Notes under the pieces: model-generated
What the model saw: the letters and a program-made list of their open reading frames with translations, nothing else
Told to the model about the DNA's origin: nothing
Database searches by the model: none
Assembly: GCF_004363805.1 (NCBI RefSeq)
Contig: NZ_SNZP01000013.1
Coordinates: 1 to 64,000, forward strand
DNA from: Paludibacterium purpuratum
Lineage (GTDB): Bacteria > Pseudomonadota > Gammaproteobacteria > Burkholderiales > Chromobacteriaceae
DNA: 64,000 bases
Reading direction: 5' to 3'
Part shown: positions 9,939 to 18,663 of the stretch, piece after piece
Layout of the letters: each line of letters begins with the position of its first letter
Numbering within the stretch: position 1 is the stretch's first letter
Made by a program: the position numbers and the translations under genes

Positions 9939-12110
9939 ATGTCTCTTTCGGTGGAAGTAGCAGTGGATGTTCCGCTATGGAGTACGTTTAGCTACTTAGC
10001 CGATAGGTCGCTACCCAGAGGGCAGCGCGTACGTGTGTCTTTCGGTTCGCGCAGAATGTGTGGCGTGGTTACAAATAATGGCAACGCCGAGCAGCAGTAT
10101 GCATTTCGCATTAAATGCGTCGACGAAGTGTTCGACGAGTTGCCGCCATTGCCGGAGGCTTTTCTCGATCTGGTGAATTTCGCCGCCGGTTATTACCACC
10201 ACCCTTACGGGCAGACCTTGTTTACCGCTTTGCCGACCGCATTGCGCGAGCCGCGGGCGGTGCGCCTGCCCGATCGTCGTGTCTGGCGGCTCACGCCGGC
10301 CGGGCGTGACGCCGAGGTCGCGCCTAGACACAAGGTGCGTCACGCACTGTGGCAGGCGTTATGCGCCGACGATCTGGCGCCGGAAGGGGCGCGCGCGGTC
10401 GCGCCGTCCGCTGCGACCATTCTCAAGGCTTGGCAGGATAGTGGCTGGGTGACGCGCGTCGATGCCGCCGTGCCGCCGCTGGCGGTCGAAGGCGTCATTC
10501 CTCTCAATACGGCGCAGCGTGCCGCCCTCGATGCGATCGAGGCGAGCTCGGCGCCGCACAAACCCTGGTTGCTGCATGGTGTGACCGGCAGCGGCAAGAC
10601 CGAGGTTTACCTGCAACTGATCGAACGGCAACTGCGCGCGGGGCGCCAAGTGCTGGTGTTGGTGCCGGAAATCAACCTCACGCCGCAATTGATCGCTCGC
10701 TTTACCCAACGCTTTCCCCTCACCCCGACGGCGGTGCTGCATAGCCATGTCGCCGACGGCGAACGGCTGGTCGCCTGGGTCGATGCCTGGCAGGGGCGTG
10801 CCCGCATCGTGATCGGTACGCGGCTGGCGGTGTTCACGCCGATGCCAGAACTTGGGATGGTGATCGTCGACGAGGAACACGACGGTTCGTTCAAGCAGCA
10901 GGACGGATTGCGCTACCATGCGCGCGACCTGGCGGTATGGCGCGCGCACCGTGCGGCGGTGCCGATCGTGCTGGGCAGCGCCACGCCCTGCCTGGAGACG
11001 CTGGCCAATGTGGATGCCGGTCGCTATCGGCGCCTGGTGCTGGCCGAGCGTGCGCACCATGCGGCGGCGTTGCCGACCGTCCGTCTGGTTGACGTGCGTC
11101 GTGCCAAGCGCAGCGAAGGCCTGACCGACGAGGTGCTAGCCGCACTCGCCGACCGCGTCCGAAAACGTGAACTCAGCCTGGTGTACATCAACCGCCGCGG
11201 CTTCGCTCCAGTGGTGGCCTGTACCGAATGCGGTTGGCTATCCGGTTGTCCGCGTTGCTCCGCCAAATTGGTGGTGCATCTGCTGGAACGCAAACTACGC
11301 TGCCATCATTGCGGTTGGGAAGAGGCTGTGCCGCATGTCTGTCCGGATTGCGGCAATACCGACATCAAGCCGCTGGGCGAGGGCACGCAGCGCTTGGAGG
11401 CGGCGCTGGGACGCGCCTTGCCGACGGCGCGCATCCTGCGCATCGATCGCGATACCACACAGCGGCGCGAGGCTTGGAACGATATTTACCGACAGGTGCA
11501 TGCCGGCGAGGTCGATATCCTGGTCGGCACGCAGATGCTGGCCAAGGGACACGATTTCGGTGCGCTCAGCCTGGTGGCGATCTTGAATGCCGATGCCGCG
11601 TTGTATTCGGCCGATTTTCGCGCCTCGGAGCGACTGTTTTCCCAGTTGATCCAGGTGGCCGGCCGTGCCGGTCGGGCCGAGCGGCCGGGAGAAGTGCTAT
11701 TGCAGACGCAGTGGCCGGAGCATCCGCTCTATCAGGCCTTGGTGGCGCACGACTTCGACCGCTATGCGGCCGAGCTGCTTGGCGAGCGACGTCAACTGGG
11801 ATTCCCGCCGGCCAGTTTTCAGGCGCAACTGCGCGCCGATGCCCCAACGCTCGCCGAAGCGAGCGATTTTCTACACACGATTCGCGAGCGTTTGGCGCAA
11901 CCCGCGCAGGCGTCGGGTGTTGCCGTCTGCGGACCGGCCCCTGCATTGATGGTAAAACTTGCCAATCGCGAGCGCGCGCAGCTGGTGCTGGAAAGCCCAC
12001 AGCGAGCGGCACTGCATCAGTTGCTGAACCAATTGACCGAATGGCTGCCTGCGCAGAATGTCGGCCGCGGTCTGCGCTGGTCGTTGGATGTGGATCCGCA
12101 AGATACCTGA
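9939..12110 (+). CDS. priA: Primosomal protein N' (replication restart helicase)
   Basis: 723 residues from the ATG at 9939, which has GGAAGAGG 11-18 bases upstream; the product then opens 'MSLSVEVAVDVPLW', the normal PriA start. PriA recognises stalled forks and reloads DnaB. Seen: an N-terminal DNA-binding region, Walker A 'GVTGSGKTEVY' near 211, the DEEH box 'VIVDEEHDGSFK', a zinc-binding insert with eight cysteines in CxxC pairs (CTECG, CPRC, CHHC, CPDC) near 430-470, and the late helicase motif 'ASERLFSQLIQVAGRAGR'. dacB follows after 11 bases. DnaA-box-like sites lie in the upstream gap. Confidence 0.95.
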   Translation: MSLSVEVAVDVPLWSTFSYLADRSLPRGQRVRVSFGSRRMCGVVTNNGNAEQQYAFRIKCVDEVFDELPPLPEAFLDLVNFAAGYYHHPYGQTLFTALPTALREPRAVRLPDRRVWRLTPAGRDAEVAPRHKVRHALWQALCADDLAPEGARAVAPSAATILKAWQDSGWVTRVDAAVPPLAVEGVIPLNTAQRAALDAIEASSAPHKPWLLHGVTGSGKTEVYLQLIERQLRAGRQVLVLVPEINLTPQLIARFTQRFPLTPTAVLHSHVADGERLVAWVDAWQGRARIVIGTRLAVFTPMPELGMVIVDEEHDGSFKQQDGLRYHARDLAVWRAHRAAVPIVLGSATPCLETLANVDAGRYRRLVLAERAHHAAALPTVRLVDVRRAKRSEGLTDEVLAALADRVRKRELSLVYINRRGFAPVVACTECGWLSGCPRCSAKLVVHLLERKLRCHHCGWEEAVPHVCPDCGNTDIKPLGEGTQRLEAALGRALPTARILRIDRDTTQRREAWNDIYRQVHAGEVDILVGTQMLAKGHDFGALSLVAILNADAALYSADFRASERLFSQLIQVAGRAGRAERPGEVLLQTQWPEHPLYQALVAHDFDRYAAELLGERRQLGFPPASFQAQLRADAPTLAEASDFLHTIRERLAQPAQASGVAVCGPAPALMVKLANRERAQLVLESPQRAALHQLLNQLTEWLPAQNVGRGLRWSLDVDPQDT

Positions 12111-12121
12111 TTGGGGGAGAA

Positions 12122-13495
12122 ATGATGCGTAACAAGTGGATCTTGATGGCGATGCTGGTCTGCCTGCGCGCCGGCGCCATCGACCTGCATGGCTTGCCGC
12201 AGGATAGCCTGTCCCTGTGGGTGGCGCCGGTCGAATCGGATCGCGTCGACATCGCCTACCGAGCCGACCAGCCGGCCAGCCCCGCCTCCACCATGAAGCT
12301 GTTGACCGGTTGGGCCGCGCTGGATCGCCTGGGGCCCGACTTCACCTGGCACACCCGGCTGATGTCGACCGCGCCGGTGGTCGACGGTGTGCTCGAGGGC
12401 GACCTCTATTGGGTGGGCGAGGGCGATCCGCGCTTTTTCGGCGCACGGCTACGCGAGTTGCTGGACGGTCTGCGCCAACGCGGTATCCGCAAGATCGCCG
12501 GGCGGTTGGTGCTGGATGCTTCCGCTTATAGCCGCTTATCGTCGGCGGATGGCTTCGAGCAGGATGAGGGCGAAAGTTTCATGGCGCCGCCCGATCCGCT
12601 ATTGACCAATCTCAATGTCGTTTGGTTGCGCTTCTTCAACGATGAGCAAGGCGTGCGCGTGGTGCTGGATCCGCCACTGGCTGGCATCACGCTCGAATCG
12701 CATTTGACCGATGGCGGCGGTGCCACCTGCGGCGATGTACGTCGATGGGTTCTGATCAAAGCGACCGGCAATACCATTTTTGCCGCCGGCAAGGTGCCGA
12801 GGGATTGCGACGGCAGCATGGCCTATTTGCAGCCGCTAGAGCCGGAGCAGTTCGCCGCGGCGGCCTTTGCCGGCGTGTGGCAGTCGCTCTCGGGCAGCGG
12901 GCCGCTGGGGGTGGCGAGCGGCAAGGTGCCGGAAGGCGCGCGCGCGCTGGCCTCGGTGACATCCGACCCGCTGTCGCGCGTGTTGGTGGACGTGAACAAA
13001 TTCAGTAACAACCCGATGGTGCGATCGCTGTTCCTAACCATGGGGCGGCAGGCTCCGGAGAGTGGGGATACCGTGGCCGACGCCGAGCGGGCGGTGCGCC
13101 AGGCGTTGGTGGCGCATGGTCTCGACGGCCATGGGCTCAAGCTGGAGAACGGCGCCGGCCTGTCGCGCGACGAGCGCGTGACCGCCAGTTTGCTGGGGCA
13201 GGTGCTGCGTGTGGCCGCGCGCGGCCCCTACGCCGACGAGCTGTTGGCCAGTCTGCCGATCGCCGGCCAGACCGGCACGCTTAAGCATCGTTTCCTCGAC
13301 CTCGGTCCGGCACTACGCCTGAAAACCGGCACGCTCAAGGACGTGGCGGCCGTGGCGGGCTATTGGCAGCGGCGCGACGGTCGTCGCCTGGTGATTGTCG
13401 CGTTTGTGAACCATCCTCAGGCCGCTAGCTTGAAGCCGGCACTGGACGCCGTGGTTCGCGATGCCATTCGGCGTTATGAGTCCGACGGGATATAA
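12122..13495 (+). CDS. dacB: D-alanyl-D-alanine carboxypeptidase/endopeptidase (PBP4 type)
   Basis: 457 residues. It cleaves the terminal D-Ala or peptide cross-links of peptidoglycan in the periplasm. The three penicillin-binding motifs are present: STMK (SxxK) near residue 57, SNN (SxN) near 299 and KTG near 402 ('LKTGTLKDVAAVAGY'). A signal peptide runs from MMRNKW to about RAGA. Two ATG codons (12122, 12125) follow a GGGGGAG ribosome site; the second has the better spacing. The open frame reaches far upstream into priA, but that extension is a shadow. The gene is probably co-transcribed with priA. Confidence 0.92.
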   Translation: MMRNKWILMAMLVCLRAGAIDLHGLPQDSLSLWVAPVESDRVDIAYRADQPASPASTMKLLTGWAALDRLGPDFTWHTRLMSTAPVVDGVLEGDLYWVGEGDPRFFGARLRELLDGLRQRGIRKIAGRLVLDASAYSRLSSADGFEQDEGESFMAPPDPLLTNLNVVWLRFFNDEQGVRVVLDPPLAGITLESHLTDGGGATCGDVRRWVLIKATGNTIFAAGKVPRDCDGSMAYLQPLEPEQFAAAAFAGVWQSLSGSGPLGVASGKVPEGARALASVTSDPLSRVLVDVNKFSNNPMVRSLFLTMGRQAPESGDTVADAERAVRQALVAHGLDGHGLKLENGAGLSRDERVTASLLGQVLRVAARGPYADELLASLPIAGQTGTLKHRFLDLGPALRLKTGTLKDVAAVAGYWQRRDGRRLVIVAFVNHPQAASLKPALDAVVRDAIRRYESDGI

Positions 13496-13563
13496 TTCGC
13501 GATTGTGCTTATGCGTTGTTGTCCCAATATTCAATTGGGTCACTCTGATTGCAAGGAAATGTC

Positions 13564-13821
13564 ATGAATCCGGTTGTCATGTATACCACCGCGGTCTGCC
13601 CGTACTGCCAGCGAGCCAAGATGCTGTTGGCGAGTAAAGGGGTGGCCGATATCCAGGAAATCCGCGTCGATCTCGACGCCGCAGAGCGCGAGAAAATGAT
13701 GGCCATCACCGGCCGCCGGACCGTGCCGCAGATTTTCATTGGCGAAACCCATGTCGGCGGCTGCGACGACCTCGTGGCGCTGAACAATGCCGGCAAGCTG
13801 GATGTTTTGCTCGGCAAATGA
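13564..13821 (+). CDS. grxC: Glutaredoxin 3
   Basis: 85 residues, the normal length for a class-I glutaredoxin. The dithiol active site CPYC is at about residues 11-14 ('TAVCPYCQRAK'), followed by the 'RRTVPQIFIG' cis-proline loop and 'HVGGCDDLVAL', the glutathione-binding end. It reduces protein and glutathione mixed disulfides in the cytoplasm. The start at 13564 follows AAGGAAAT. secB follows, as in many proteobacteria (grxC-secB-gpsA). Confidence 0.93.
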   Translation: MNPVVMYTTAVCPYCQRAKMLLASKGVADIQEIRVDLDAAEREKMMAITGRRTVPQIFIGETHVGGCDDLVALNNAGKLDVLLGK

Positions 13822-13958
13822 TGCGACGGCCTTGTCTTGCGGCGGCTGGCCCGCACGGAGGTTTCGTGCGATGATGCCGCGGGGCGCCGAACTGTCCCAA
13901 TCATTGTTTCCGTCGCCGACGGATTGTTTTTTTGATCAAACCTGCAGGTGAGATTTAG

Positions 13959-14411
13959 ATGAGTGAACAGCAAGAGCAGCAACCGGTCTTCTCCATCGAC
14001 AAGATCTACGTGAAGGACATGTCCCTTGAAGTGCCGAACGCGCCGGAGGTATTCCTGGTGCAGGTTCAGCCGGAAATCGACATGCAATTGGCTTCCGAAG
14101 CCAAGCAGATCGAAGAGGGCTATTTCGATTGCAGTCTGACCGTGACCGTGACCGCCAAGGTTGAGGACAAGGTGCTTTTCCTGGCTGAAGTGGCGCAATG
14201 CGGCATCTTCCAGATTCGCAACATCCCGGCGGAAGATATCGACCCGATTCTGGGCGTGGCCTGCCCGAACATCTTGTTCCCGTACGCACGCGAAACCGTG
14301 TCGAACATCGTCAACCGCGCTGGCTTCCCGCCGGTACTGCTGTCCCCGATCAATTTCGAGGCGCTGTACATGCAACAACGTGCGGGCCAGCTCGACGCAG
14401 GGAATGCCTGA
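13959..14411 (+). CDS. secB: Protein-export chaperone SecB
   Basis: 150 residues. SecB keeps precursor proteins unfolded and hands them to SecA. The family core is clear: '[19 protein letters not shown]' at the start, 'CGIFQIRNI' in the middle, '[18 protein letters not shown]' and '[14 protein letters not shown]' near the end. The stop overlaps the next ATG by one base (TGATG), so the SH3 gene is probably translationally coupled. Confidence 0.96.
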   Translation: MSEQQEQQPVFSIDKIYVKDMSLEVPNAPEVFLVQVQPEIDMQLASEAKQIEEGYFDCSLTVTVTAKVEDKVLFLAEVAQCGIFQIRNIPAEDIDPILGVACPNILFPYARETVSNIVNRAGFPPVLLSPINFEALYMQQRAGQLDAGNA

Positions 14412-14857
14412 TGAGTCCGCGGCGCCTTACATGGCTGGTTGCCTGCCTTTCGATGGCGTACGCGCCGCTGGCCGGCGCGCTGGAATTCCGTTCGGTCAAG
14501 GAATCCGGCGCCGTGCTATATGAGGCGCCCGCGCTTTCGGCCAAGAAATTATTCGTGGTCAGCCGCTACTATCCGGTGGAAGTGCTGAGTACGCAGGATG
14601 CATGGGCGCGCGTGCGCGATGCTACCGGTGCGATCTCTTGGCTGCCGTCCGCAGCCTTATCGGCGCAGCGCTGGCTGCTGGTGGTCTCCGAGCGCGCCGA
14701 TGTGCGCACAACGCCGACGGCTGCCGGCGTCGCCTTTTCCGTACCGAAGAATGGGGTGCTGCAATTGATGGATCCGCCGTCCAACGGTTGGGTTCATGTG
14801 CGCCATCGCGACGGTAGTACGGGTTATGCCAGCATCACCGATCTGTGGGGCCTCTAG
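14411..14857 (+). CDS. Exported protein with two SH3-like domains
   Basis: 148 residues. A signal peptide ([18 protein letters not shown], cleaved about LAGA-LEF) precedes two tandem SH3-type repeats: '[26 protein letters not shown]' with '[14 protein letters not shown]', and '[25 protein letters not shown]' with '[14 protein letters not shown]'. Periplasmic bacterial SH3 domains usually bind peptidoglycan or peptides; the role of this one is unknown. It is tightly packed between secB (one-base overlap) and gpsA (one-base gap), so it belongs to that operon. Confidence 0.8.
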   Translation: MSPRRLTWLVACLSMAYAPLAGALEFRSVKESGAVLYEAPALSAKKLFVVSRYYPVEVLSTQDAWARVRDATGAISWLPSAALSAQRWLLVVSERADVRTTPTAAGVAFSVPKNGVLQLMDPPSNGWVHVRHRDGSTGYASITDLWGL

Positions 14858-14858
14858 T

Positions 14859-15848
14859 ATGAAGCTTGCCGTGATGGGTGCCGGCGCCTGGGGAACCGCC
14901 CTGGCGATTTCTTTCGCCCGGCAACACGACGTTGTCCTTTGGTCGCGTAACGGTTCGCATGTCGCCGAATTGGCGGCGAACCGGGTCAACCAGCGTTACC
15001 TGCCCGATGCACCGTTCCCCGAGCGACTGTCGCTTTGTGCCGAATTGCCGCGTGCCATTGCCGATGCCGAATTGATCCTGATCGCCACACCGATCGCCGG
15101 TTTGCGTCCGGCGTTGCGGGCGCTCAAGGCCTCGTCTTCGACGTTGGCGCCGCTCATCTGGGCCTGTAAGGGTTTCGAGGCGGGCTCCAGTTTGTTACCG
15201 CACCAGGTAGTGGCCGAAGAATTGCCGGTGCAACATCCGTGCGGGGTGCTGTCCGGTCCGAGCTTCGCGCGCGAGGTGGCTGCCGGCCTGCCGGCCGCCG
15301 TGACCATTGCCTCCGACGATGCGGCGTTCGCCGAACGCATCGCTCGCGAGTGGCACAGTCCGTTGCTGCGTTTATATGCCAACGACGACCTGGTCGGCGT
15401 TGAAGTCGGCGGGGCGGTCAAGAACGTCATGGCGATCGCCACCGGGGTGGCCGACGGCTTGGGTTTCGGGCTCAATACCCGCGCCGCGTTGATTACGCGT
15501 GGCCTCGCGGAGATCACCCGCTTGGCGGTGGCATTGGGCGCCAGTCAAAAAACCATGATGGGCCTGGCCGGCATGGGCGATCTGATCCTGACTTGCACCG
15601 GTTCGCTATCGCGCAACCGCCAAGTCGGCCTGCGGCTGGCCGAAGGGCTACCGCTGGCGCAGATTCTGACCGAGCTTGGGCATGTCGCGGAAGGGGTGCC
15701 GACCGCCCGCGAAGTGCTGACCATGGCCGAACGCTTGGAAGTGGAAATGCCGATTACCGCCGCCGTATGCGGTTTGCTGTATTACGGCGCCGAGCCCGCC
15801 CAGGTCGTGGACGAGCTGCTGAGCCGTTCTCCGAAATCCGAATCCTGA
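14859..15848 (+). CDS. gpsA: Glycerol-3-phosphate dehydrogenase [NAD(P)+]
   Basis: 329 residues. It reduces dihydroxyacetone phosphate to sn-glycerol 3-phosphate, the backbone of phospholipids. Seen: the Rossmann motif '[10 protein letters not shown]' at residues 7-16, '[20 protein letters not shown]' near 130, the catalytic region '[15 protein letters not shown]' near 180 and the '[13 protein letters not shown]' motif near 240. The ATG follows the SH3 gene stop after one base. The transcript ends at a clear terminator at 15872. Confidence 0.96.
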   Translation: MKLAVMGAGAWGTALAISFARQHDVVLWSRNGSHVAELAANRVNQRYLPDAPFPERLSLCAELPRAIADAELILIATPIAGLRPALRALKASSSTLAPLIWACKGFEAGSSLLPHQVVAEELPVQHPCGVLSGPSFAREVAAGLPAAVTIASDDAAFAERIAREWHSPLLRLYANDDLVGVEVGGAVKNVMAIATGVADGLGFGLNTRAALITRGLAEITRLAVALGASQKTMMGLAGMGDLILTCTGSLSRNRQVGLRLAEGLPLAQILTELGHVAEGVPTAREVLTMAERLEVEMPITAAVCGLLYYGAEPAQVVDELLSRSPKSES

Positions 15849-15871
15849 GCCAAGCGTGTTGCGGCGCGAAC

Positions 15872-15895
15872 AAAAGACGGGGCAACCCGTCTTTT
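15872..15895. terminator. Bidirectional terminator between gpsA and the Tpx-like gene
   Basis: A perfect 10-bp stem AAAAGACGGG/CCCGTCTTTT with the loop GCAA. Both arms end in A/T runs, so it serves gpsA (plus) and the gene ending at 15897 (minus). Confidence 0.85.
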
Positions 15896-15896
15896 G

Positions 15897-16541
15897 TCAT
15901 TTGGGTGCGTTCTGTCGCACCGTGTCGATCATCGCGCGCTCCTGGCGTTCGCGTTCATCCGCTTCGGCCCGTGCCCGGGCGGCCTCTTCTTCCGCGCGTT
16001 GCAGTGCCTCATTTTCAGCCGCCTCGAGCGCCTGCATGACGGGCAGCATTTGGTCAGTACGGAAATCATCCAACGTATCGCGTAGCCGTTCGGCGTATAG
16101 CACCGTGTTGTCGGCATCGGCGATGATGATGGCGGGCGCGGTATAGCCGGCCAGTGGATATTCGGTGATCAAGACACCGAAGTGCTTATGGAAGTCGCGG
16201 CCGCGCAAGGTGGAGAGCAAGGTCGTGCGCGGCAGGCCGCGCTCCTTGCGTACTCGGCGTAGCGTGGATGGCGAGTCCACCGAAATGACCACGATTTGCA
16301 GCATGGGCCAGCGTTCAAGAAAGCGCAGGGTTTCGCGTAGCAAGCGCATGCCGCCATGCACGTCCTCGTCGAGCGACAGTAGGGTGATGATGGCCTTGGG
16401 TTGGCCTGCGAATTGCCCCAGGGCGACGTCGTTGAATTGGTCGTCGACCAACATGAAGCTAGGCAGTCGGCTTCCTGGCGCCGGGAATTCCCCGATCAGC
16501 GGCAGAATCTCTTCCCCGTACAGTAACCTGAACTGGTTCAT
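15897..16541 (-). CDS. Thiol peroxidase (Tpx)-fold protein lacking all cysteines, with C-terminal coiled coil
   Basis: 214 residues. Residues 15-165 follow E. coli Tpx closely: 'APGSRLPSFMLV', 'DVALGQFAGQ', 'VISVDSP', 'LLSTLRGRDFHKHFGV', 'YPLAGYTAPAIIIAD'. But the peroxidatic cysteine (DTGVC in Tpx) is replaced by His62 in 'DEDVH', the resolving cysteine position is Arg98, the catalytic threonine is Glu59, and the conserved arginine of the late motif is also lost. The protein has no cysteine at all. A highly charged Ala/Glu/Arg helix (about 165-205) is added at the C-terminus. The start has a strong GGAAAGGAG ribosome site. It is probably a non-catalytic relative; the role is unknown. Confidence 0.7.
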   Translation of the reverse strand: MNQFRLLYGEEILPLIGEFPAPGSRLPSFMLVDDQFNDVALGQFAGQPKAIITLLSLDEDVHGGMRLLRETLRFLERWPMLQIVVISVDSPSTLRRVRKERGLPRTTLLSTLRGRDFHKHFGVLITEYPLAGYTAPAIIIADADNTVLYAERLRDTLDDFRTDQMLPVMQALEAAENEALQRAEEEAARARAEADERERQERAMIDTVRQNAPK

Positions 16542-16610
16542 TGCGAACTCCTTTCCATGTTTCTCTCATGGTGGAGTCCGTCTGGGCAAAAAACAAGGAA
16601 ATCATGTAGA

Positions 16611-16634
16611 CCGGGCGCACGGATGCGCGCCCGG
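16611..16634 (-). terminator. GC-rich hairpin after the DUF3426 gene
   Basis: CCGGGCGC (16611-16618) pairs with GCGCCCGG (16627-16634). The T-rich tract on the minus strand starts some 15 bases further on, so this is only a possible terminator. Confidence 0.4.
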
Positions 16635-16645
16635 GGGACAAGTTC

Positions 16646-17770
16646 TTAAGGATAGAACCAGTAGAGGCTGTAGCCTTGGGCATGCACCTTGCCGACATCG
16701 AAGCGCATGACGATCTTCTCTTCGCTGCGGGCATCGAAGCGCTTCAGCTTCTGGCTATCCGGTTTCAGATACTCGCGCGGGGTGAATACCTTGCGGATCA
16801 GTACTTGGTTATCGGCATCCTTCAGCGTGACCTCGAGCATCGGGAACGCTTGCGGATAAGGGGCGTGATTCTTCAGGGTGGCCGACAATTGCACCAGGTT
16901 GGCGTGTTCGGGCACGAACGACAGTTCCGACCACTCCGTGCGGATGTACTCCTGGTCGGTCGAATAGGGGACGGTGCAGCCGAACTGCTTGCACACCCGT
17001 TCGAACATTGGCCGGGCCTCAGGCGCTTGCGCGGTGATCAAGGTGCGGTTGATGTAGATCAGTTGGCCGGCGAGCAACAGCAGGGCGAAGAACGAGGCCA
17101 GCAACACCAGAACCGTGACGAACGGATTGGGCCGTTTGCGCGGCGAAGCCTCGCTGCCGAGCGCCGGGTCGAAGGGGGGCGCTGCCTCCTCTGCGGGCTC
17201 CGGCTCGGGAGGCGCGACGATCTGCGCTTCGGGAGCGTGCGGCACTTCTTCTTGTGGATGTACGATGCGGCGGCTATCGAAAATCGCCGGGACTTCGTCA
17301 TCGTCAACGATCGGCGATATCGTCGCTTGCGGTTCGTACTCCGCATCGTCTTCGGCGAATGGGTCGCCGATAGGCGCGCTGACGGTCGGCTGTTGGTGAA
17401 GCGCTTGGTTGAGCGCCTGCTGAAAGGCCTCCACATCGGCCAGAGACGGCGCGCCGGCGTCGACCGGGTCTGTCTGCGGCGGTTCGGGCAGGCTGGCCGT
17501 CATCGGATCGAAATCGGGCACCTCCAGCTCGAAGTCGTCGATGTCGGCAACGGACTGTTCGGGCGAAACGGGGGGCGTCGGCGGTGTCGCCACCGGCGGA
17601 CTGGGCGGCGGCGCGACAGCCGCCGCCTGCGCTGGCGCGATCAGGCGATCGATGGCGTTGAATACATGGGCACAGCGCCCGCAGCGCACGAGGCCTTTGG
17701 CTGCGGTCAATTGCGTGTCACTGACCTTGAATCGAGTCTGGCAAGCGGGGCACTGTGTTGTTTTGGTCAT
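16646..17770 (-). CDS. Zinc-ribbon (MJ0042) and DUF3426 membrane protein
   Basis: 374 residues. The N-terminus carries a zinc-ribbon of the MJ0042 type with CPAC near residue 7 and CGRC near 30 ('QCPACQTRFKVSDTQL', 'VRCGRCAHVFNA'). A long Pro/Ala/Glu-rich linker follows (about 50-215), then one membrane segment ('TVLVLLASFFALLLLAGQLI') and a DUF3426 domain at the C-terminus (about 255-374) with two cysteines 'CKQFGC'. The domain is expected outside the membrane. The ATG at 17770 overlaps the prmA stop by four bases (ATGA), so translation is coupled to prmA, a gene order common in betaproteobacteria. Function is unknown. Confidence 0.85.
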   Translation of the reverse strand: MTKTTQCPACQTRFKVSDTQLTAAKGLVRCGRCAHVFNAIDRLIAPAQAAAVAPPPSPPVATPPTPPVSPEQSVADIDDFELEVPDFDPMTASLPEPPQTDPVDAGAPSLADVEAFQQALNQALHQQPTVSAPIGDPFAEDDAEYEPQATISPIVDDDEVPAIFDSRRIVHPQEEVPHAPEAQIVAPPEPEPAEEAAPPFDPALGSEASPRKRPNPFVTVLVLLASFFALLLLAGQLIYINRTLITAQAPEARPMFERVCKQFGCTVPYSTDQEYIRTEWSELSFVPEHANLVQLSATLKNHAPYPQAFPMLEVTLKDADNQVLIRKVFTPREYLKPDSQKLKRFDARSEEKIVMRFDVGKVHAQGYSLYWFYP

Positions 17771-18663
17771 ACCGTTTGTCGTCGTGTTCCGGTGAGTCGG
17801 GTCCAACCCTCGTCGAAGACCGGCGGGTCCATGTCGAACCAACTGGAATAAATCGCCGAGAGTTCTTCTGCTTGTTCGGCAAGTATGCCGGATAAGACGA
17901 TTCTACCACCGGTTTTAACATGGTTGGCTAGCATGCCGCCAAGCATACGTAGCGGGTTGGCCAAAATATTGGCCAACAGGACGTCGACTTGGGTCGGCGG
18001 CGTGTCGTCCGGCAGGCAGAACAATGCCGAGACCCCGTTTTGCGCCGCATTGTCGCTGCTGGCACGTACCGCTTGCGGGTCGATGTCGACACCGGTGGTG
18101 GCGCCGGCACCTAGCTTGAGGGCGGCAATGGCCAGGATGCCCGAGCCGCAACCGTAATCCAGCACGGTGGCTCCCGGTGTCAGGTGGGCGTCGATCCATT
18201 GCAGGCACAGCCGGGTGGTCGGATGACTACCGGTACCGAATGCCAGGCCAGGATCGAGCTGCAGGTTGACGGCGTTCGGCGCCGGTGCCTCGTGCCAGGT
18301 CGGGGTGATCCACAGCCGGTCGGAGATGCGGATCGGCTCGAACTGCGATTGGGTCAGGCGCACCCAGTCCTGTTCCTCGATGCGCTCGGTGGTGAAGACC
18401 GGCATCGGTTGTTGGCAGGCATTGGCCGCCGCGGCGATCAGCAATGCCACCTCCGCGTCATGGGCGAACAACGCAAGGATGCGGCTTTGCGACCACAGCC
18501 TGTCGACCGGTTCGCCGGGCTCGCCGAAGATCGGTTCTTCCTGGGTGGTACCGGCCCAGGCGTCCTCGATGGCGGCCGACAGGGCGCCGGCCTCCATCAG
18601 GGCATCGGCGAGTTTCTCCGCGATCTTGGAGTCAGCCTCGATGGAGGCCTGGATCCACGCCAT
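17767..18663 (-). CDS. prmA: Ribosomal protein L11 methyltransferase
   Basis: 298 residues. It trimethylates lysines and the N-terminus of ribosomal protein L11 with SAM. The SAM-binding motif 'VLDYGCGSGILAIAALKLGA' is near residue 165, preceded by 'LDPGLAFGTGSHPTTRLCLQW' and followed by 'VDIDPQAVRASSDNAAQNGV' and 'DVLLANILANPL', all typical of PrmA. Its ATG overlaps the accC stop (TGATG) and its stop overlaps the DUF3426 start, so the three genes form one operon. Confidence 0.95.
   Translation of the reverse strand: MAWIQASIEADSKIAEKLADALMEAGALSAAIEDAWAGTTQEEPIFGEPGEPVDRLWSQSRILALFAHDAEVALLIAAAANACQQPMPVFTTERIEEQDWVRLTQSQFEPIRISDRLWITPTWHEAPAPNAVNLQLDPGLAFGTGSHPTTRLCLQWIDAHLTPGATVLDYGCGSGILAIAALKLGAGATTGVDIDPQAVRASSDNAAQNGVSALFCLPDDTPPTQVDVLLANILANPLRMLGGMLANHVKTGGRIVLSGILAEQAEELSAIYSSWFDMDPPVFDEGWTRLTGTRRQTV

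Noticed and set aside
11228-12121. Upstream extension of the dacB frame through priA
   Set aside because: The extension overlaps priA entirely and lacks a ribosome site; the signal peptide and GGGGGAG set the real start at 12122 or 12125.
16611-16634. Small RNA between the Tpx-like and DUF3426 genes
   Set aside because: Only an isolated hairpin with no promoter; a weak terminator is enough to explain it.
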